Assembly: GCA_900315075.1 (NCBI GenBank)
Contig: OMXV01000001.1
Span: 1 to 64,000, forward strand
Length of the DNA stretch: 64,000 nucleotides
DNA from: an uncultured Prevotellaceae bacterium
Lineage (GTDB): Bacteria; Bacteroidota; Bacteroidia; Bacteroidales; Bacteroidaceae
Reading direction: 5' to 3'
Shown one piece after another: positions 61,101-64,000 of this stretch. Numbering within the stretch: the first letter of the stretch is position 1; each line of letters begins with the position of its first letter. Under the pieces are notes generated by a model. It saw nothing but the letters and a program-made list of their open reading frames with translations. It made no database searches and was not told where the DNA came from. The position numbers were made by a program, and so were the translations under genes.

Positions 61101-62420
61101 ATGTACAAATATTTTCCACACACTCCTGACGACATCCAGGCAATGCTCGACAAGATAGGGGTGAAGGATTTGGAAGGACTCTTCGCCGAGATTCCTGAAA
61201 GCATTCGTTTCCGGGGTGAGTACGACCTACCCACGGCACAGAGCGAATTGGAAGTGCGCAAAGCCTTTGAACAACTGTGCGCCACAAACCAGCCATTGAC
61301 CGTCTTTGCCGGAGCCGGTGTCTATGATCACTACACTCCCTCGGTGGTACCCCATATCGTAGGCCGCTCAGAGTTCCTCACCAGCTACACTCCTTACCAG
61401 GCAGAGATTTCCCAAGGCACCCTGCACTATATCTTTGAATATCAGAGCATGATGGCCGAGTTGACCGGCATGGACCTCTCCAACGCTTGTATGTATGATG
61501 GCAGTACAGCCACCGCCGAGGCCATGTTGATGGCATTCAACAATGCCAAGAAAGCCAACACAGTGCTCGTCTCTGAAACCCTCGACCCGAAGGTGCTCAG
61601 CGTCGTTCGCACTTATGCTCATTTCCACGGCGTGGAGATTGAGATGATTTCCGCATCAGAAGGAGTCACCGACAAAGATGCCATGGAACGCCGTCTCACC
61701 CAGGGCGGTGTCGCCGGTGTAGTCGTTCAGCAGCCCAACTATTTCGGCATTGTCGAAGACTATACAGGATTTGCTGATGCCTGCCATAACAGCAAGGCTC
61801 TATTCATCATGAACAGTGTGGCTGCCGACTTAGCATTGCTCCGCACACCCGGTGAATGGGGTGCCGATATCGCTGTGGGTGATGGCCAGTCGTTAGGTCT
61901 TCCCATGTCGTTTGGCGGTCCCTATGTAGGCTACCTTTGTTGCACCGAGAAACTGATGCGCAAAATGCCAGGACGTATCGTAGGCATGACCCGCGACAGT
62001 AAGGGACAGCGCGCCTTCGCCCTCACCTTGCAAGCCCGCGAGCAACATATCCGTCGCCAAAAAGCCACATCAAACATCTGTTCGAATGAGAGTCTGATGG
62101 CTTTGTTTGCCACTGTCTATATGGCGGTGATGGGTAAGGAAGGCATCAAGGAAGCCGCTCTCCGTTCCTACCAAGGAGCGCACTATCTCTGCGACCAACT
62201 CGTAGCAACAGGGCATTTCCGCCTCACCTATGACAAGGAGTTCTTCAATGAGTTCTGCGTCGATTATGATGGTGACCTCGACAATCTGCTTAAACGTCTT
62301 GCCAACAATGGCATCTTAGGCGGTGTGAAGATAGACGAAAAGACTCTCATGGTAGCCGTGACAGAGAAACGGACGATAGAAGAGATGAACCAGTTTGTAG
62401 AATTAACGAAGGAGGAATAG
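61101..62420 (+). CDS. gcvPA: Glycine dehydrogenase (decarboxylating) subunit 1
   Basis: A 439-residue alpha subunit of the two-subunit P protein, which decarboxylates glycine with PLP and passes the aminomethyl group to GcvH. Motifs: YFPHTPDDIQAMLDKIGV at the N-terminus, AGAGVYDHYTPSVVPHI, SEFLTSYTPYQAEISQGTL and MCDGS-like ACMYDGSTATAEAML. The PLP-lysine is carried by the partner subunit. Length is normal. gcvPB starts 2 bases after its stop. Confidence 0.96.
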   Translation: MYKYFPHTPDDIQAMLDKIGVKDLEGLFAEIPESIRFRGEYDLPTAQSELEVRKAFEQLCATNQPLTVFAGAGVYDHYTPSVVPHIVGRSEFLTSYTPYQAEISQGTLHYIFEYQSMMAELTGMDLSNACMYDGSTATAEAMLMAFNNAKKANTVLVSETLDPKVLSVVRTYAHFHGVEIEMISASEGVTDKDAMERRLTQGGVAGVVVQQPNYFGIVEDYTGFADACHNSKALFIMNSVAADLALLRTPGEWGADIAVGDGQSLGLPMSFGGPYVGYLCCTEKLMRKMPGRIVGMTRDSKGQRAFALTLQAREQHIRRQKATSNICSNESLMALFATVYMAVMGKEGIKEAALRSYQGAHYLCDQLVATGHFRLTYDKEFFNEFCVDYDGDLDNLLKRLANNGILGGVKIDEKTLMVAVTEKRTIEEMNQFVELTKEE

Positions 62421-62422
62421 TC

Positions 62423-63883
62423 ATGAACAACAAACTATACGGAAAACTGATATTCGAATTGTCGAAACCCGGACGCCGTGGCTATTCATTGCCTGTCGCC
62501 GACGAACTGAACCGCTATCAACTGCCCACAGAGATGCGCCGTGCTGAAGACGCTAATCTGCCTGAGTGTGACGAGATGACCGTGGTGCGCCACTATACGA
62601 ACCACAGTGCCAACAACTTCGGCGTGAACAACGGTTTTTATCCTCTTGGCAGTTGTACAATGAAATACAACCCCGTCATCGACGAGGAGACTGCCGCGCT
62701 GCCCTGCCTTGCAGGTCTGCACCCCATGCAACCCGTCGAGACCTGCCAGGGAGCATTACGCATCTACGACGAGACACAGCGCATGCTCTCATCGCTGACC
62801 GGCATGAGCGCATTCACACTGAATCCCTTCGCCGGCGCCCACGGTGAGTTGACAGGTCTGATGATTATCCGCGCCTGGCATGAGCGCCGTGGTGACACAA
62901 AACGCGTGAAAGTGATTGTTCCTGACTCCGCTCATGGCACCAACCCTGCCTCTGCCGCTGTCTGCGGACTGGAAGTGGTGGAAGTAAAGAGTACCCCTGA
63001 GGGCACTGTAGATGTGGAAAACCTTCGTGGTTTGCTTGACGACACTGTAGCAGCCATGATGATGACCAACCCCAACACCTTAGGACTCTTCGAGAAGGAA
63101 ATACCCGAGATTGCCCAGTTGGTACACGACTGTGGTGGTCTGATGTACTACGACGGTGCCAATCTTAACCCGATGTTGGGTGTCTGCCGTCCTGGCGACA
63201 TGGGTTTCGATGTCATGCATGTCAATCTCCATAAGACATTTGCCACCCCACATGGTGGTGGCGGACCCGGCAGCGGCCCCGTTGGCGTACGCAAAGGCTT
63301 AGAAGACTTACTCCCCACCCCACGTGTGGTGAAGCAAGACGACGGAAGCTATACCGTGAATTGTGAAGAGGGCATCAGCGTAGGTGAGTTCTTCGGCAAT
63401 TTCGCTGTCATCGTGCGTGCCTACACCTATCTGCTCTCCCTTGGCAAAGAGAATGTGAAGATGGTGGGACCACTCGCCACCCTCAACGCCAACTACATCA
63501 AAGAATCGCTCAAGGATGTCTATGAACTGCCCATAGAGGGGCTCTGCAAGCATGAGTTTGTGTTCGACGGTCTGAAAGACAAGCAGACGGGCGTCACCAC
63601 CATGGACGTGGCCAAGCGACTGCTCGACTATGGCTACCATGCACCAACCATCTACTTCCCCCTGCTCTTCCATGAGTCACTGATGATTGAGCCTACCGAG
63701 AGTGAGAGCATCGACACCATCGACGGATTTATCGAGACGATGCGCATCATCGCAGAGGAAGCCGCCCGTGACCCCGAACTGGTGAAGGGTGCTCCCCATA
63801 ACACCCCTATCGGCCGTGTAGATGATGTGCTGGCAGCCAAGAATCCTGTGCTCACTTATAAGAAGTTGATAGAGAATGGATAA
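62423..63883 (+). CDS. gcvPB: Glycine dehydrogenase (decarboxylating) subunit 2
   Basis: A 486-residue beta subunit of the P protein. The PLP-binding lysine is Lys271 in DVMHVNLHKTFATPHGGGG, followed by GPGSGPVGV. MTVVRHYTNHSANNFGVNNG and YPLGSCTMKYNP are the conserved N-terminal segments. Length matches the family. Its last 8 bases overlap the start of lpd. Confidence 0.97.
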   Translation: MNNKLYGKLIFELSKPGRRGYSLPVADELNRYQLPTEMRRAEDANLPECDEMTVVRHYTNHSANNFGVNNGFYPLGSCTMKYNPVIDEETAALPCLAGLHPMQPVETCQGALRIYDETQRMLSSLTGMSAFTLNPFAGAHGELTGLMIIRAWHERRGDTKRVKVIVPDSAHGTNPASAAVCGLEVVEVKSTPEGTVDVENLRGLLDDTVAAMMMTNPNTLGLFEKEIPEIAQLVHDCGGLMYYDGANLNPMLGVCRPGDMGFDVMHVNLHKTFATPHGGGGPGSGPVGVRKGLEDLLPTPRVVKQDDGSYTVNCEEGISVGEFFGNFAVIVRAYTYLLSLGKENVKMVGPLATLNANYIKESLKDVYELPIEGLCKHEFVFDGLKDKQTGVTTMDVAKRLLDYGYHAPTIYFPLLFHESLMIEPTESESIDTIDGFIETMRIIAEEAARDPELVKGAPHNTPIGRVDDVLAAKNPVLTYKKLIENG

Positions 63884-64000
63884 TATTCAGAGTAATCAGA
63901 GTAGTCCGAGTATTCAGAATAGTCAGAATAATCCGACAGATCTAATCATCATTGGCAGTGGTCCGGGAGGATACCGGACCGCTGAATATGCCGCAAAAAA
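63876..64000 (+). CDS. lpdA: Dihydrolipoyl dehydrogenase (L protein), 3' end outside window
   Basis: Only the first 41 codons are visible. DLIIIGSGPGGYRTAEYAAK is the FAD-binding Rossmann start of dihydrolipoyl dehydrogenase, which re-oxidises lipoyl-GcvH with NAD. It overlaps the end of gcvPB by 8 bases and completes the operon. The first 21 residues (MDNIQSNQSSPSIQNSQ...) are unusual for the family and are translated from six 9-bp repeat units at 63882-63935. No other start codon lies between them and the Rossmann motif. Confidence 0.9.
   Translation, partial: MDNIQSNQSSPSIQNSQNNPTDLIIIGSGPGGYRTAEYAAK
63882..63935 (+). repeat. 9-bp repeat (6 units) encoding the lpd N-terminus
   Basis: Units AATATTCAG, AGTAATCAG, AGTAGTCCG, AGTATTCAG, AATAGTCAG, AATAATCCG. 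They are related to the gcvH-gcvPA array at 61003-61083. Confidence 0.85.

Noticed and set aside
1-64000. tRNA or rRNA genes
   Set aside because: No acceptor/T-loop patterns (for example GGTTCGAATCC) or conserved rRNA stretches were noticed by eye; a dedicated scan would settle this.

Overview
The window looks like a chromosomal stretch from a Bacteroidales bacterium, most likely Prevotella or a close relative. Five things support this. Promoters carry the Bacteroidetes -7 box (TAnnTTTGC) with a -33 TTTG/TTG about 19-21 bases upstream. Shine-Dalgarno sequences are absent. Lipoprotein signals end in Cys followed by Asp/Glu. Secreted enzymes end in a short Prevotella-like C-terminal tail. The gene content also fits: a SusC-like receptor, GH30 and GH43 hydrolases, a C10 protease with repeat modules, and a lplA-gcvT-gcvH-gcvPA-gcvPB-lpd operon. 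This taxonomic call is inference from the sequence, not from a search.

Layout. Positions 1-2.8 kb hold the 3' part of a GH30 xylanase-like enzyme and a repeat-rich secreted protein. Positions 3.0-4.5 kb hold a REP/RAYT module: a Y1 transposase-like gene surrounded and invaded by GTAG-headed palindromes. Positions 5.6-13.9 kb hold a divergent nucleic-acid-themed locus. Leftward are a secreted EEP nuclease, a uracil-DNA-glycosylase-family protein and uridine kinase; rightward are a TonB-dependent receptor and two OB-fold-type lipoproteins. Positions 14.4-26.5 kb hold an AAA-ATPase/PD-(D/E)XK protein, a pRiA4b ORF-3-like protein, an M6 protease with dockerin-like tail, ribosomal protein L31 type B, and a GDPD-containing secreted protein preceded by a candidate structured RNA. 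Positions 27.0-38.3 kb carry a surface NUC1-type nuclease, several lipoproteins, a four-helix-bundle protein bracketed by 9-bp tandem repeats, a YpfJ-type protease, an FAD oxidoreductase and a beta-barrel protein.

Positions 38.5-44.8 kb are the threonine pathway: thrA (aspartokinase-homoserine dehydrogenase), an ApgM-like probable homoserine kinase, and thrC. It is interrupted by a 1.2-kb island that encodes a GxxExxY protein within TCACGAATT repeats. A gene-less 220-bp relative of this island lies at 22.9 kb. Positions 45.0-58.0 kb hold a GH43 lipoprotein, a restriction-modification locus (broken XRE regulator, type IIG enzyme, RhuM) and a 2009-residue C10 cysteine protease with five repeated FISUMP-like domains. 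Positions 58.4-64.0 kb are the lipoate/glycine-cleavage operon, cut by the window end inside lpd.

A recurrent theme is repeat traffic. There are two independent palindromic repeat families, each associated with its own small protein (RAYT and GxxExxY). In addition, 7-bp or 9-bp tandem repeats occur at many gene junctions, and in several cases they have been absorbed into the ends of proteins. No tRNA, rRNA or CRISPR array was recognised.
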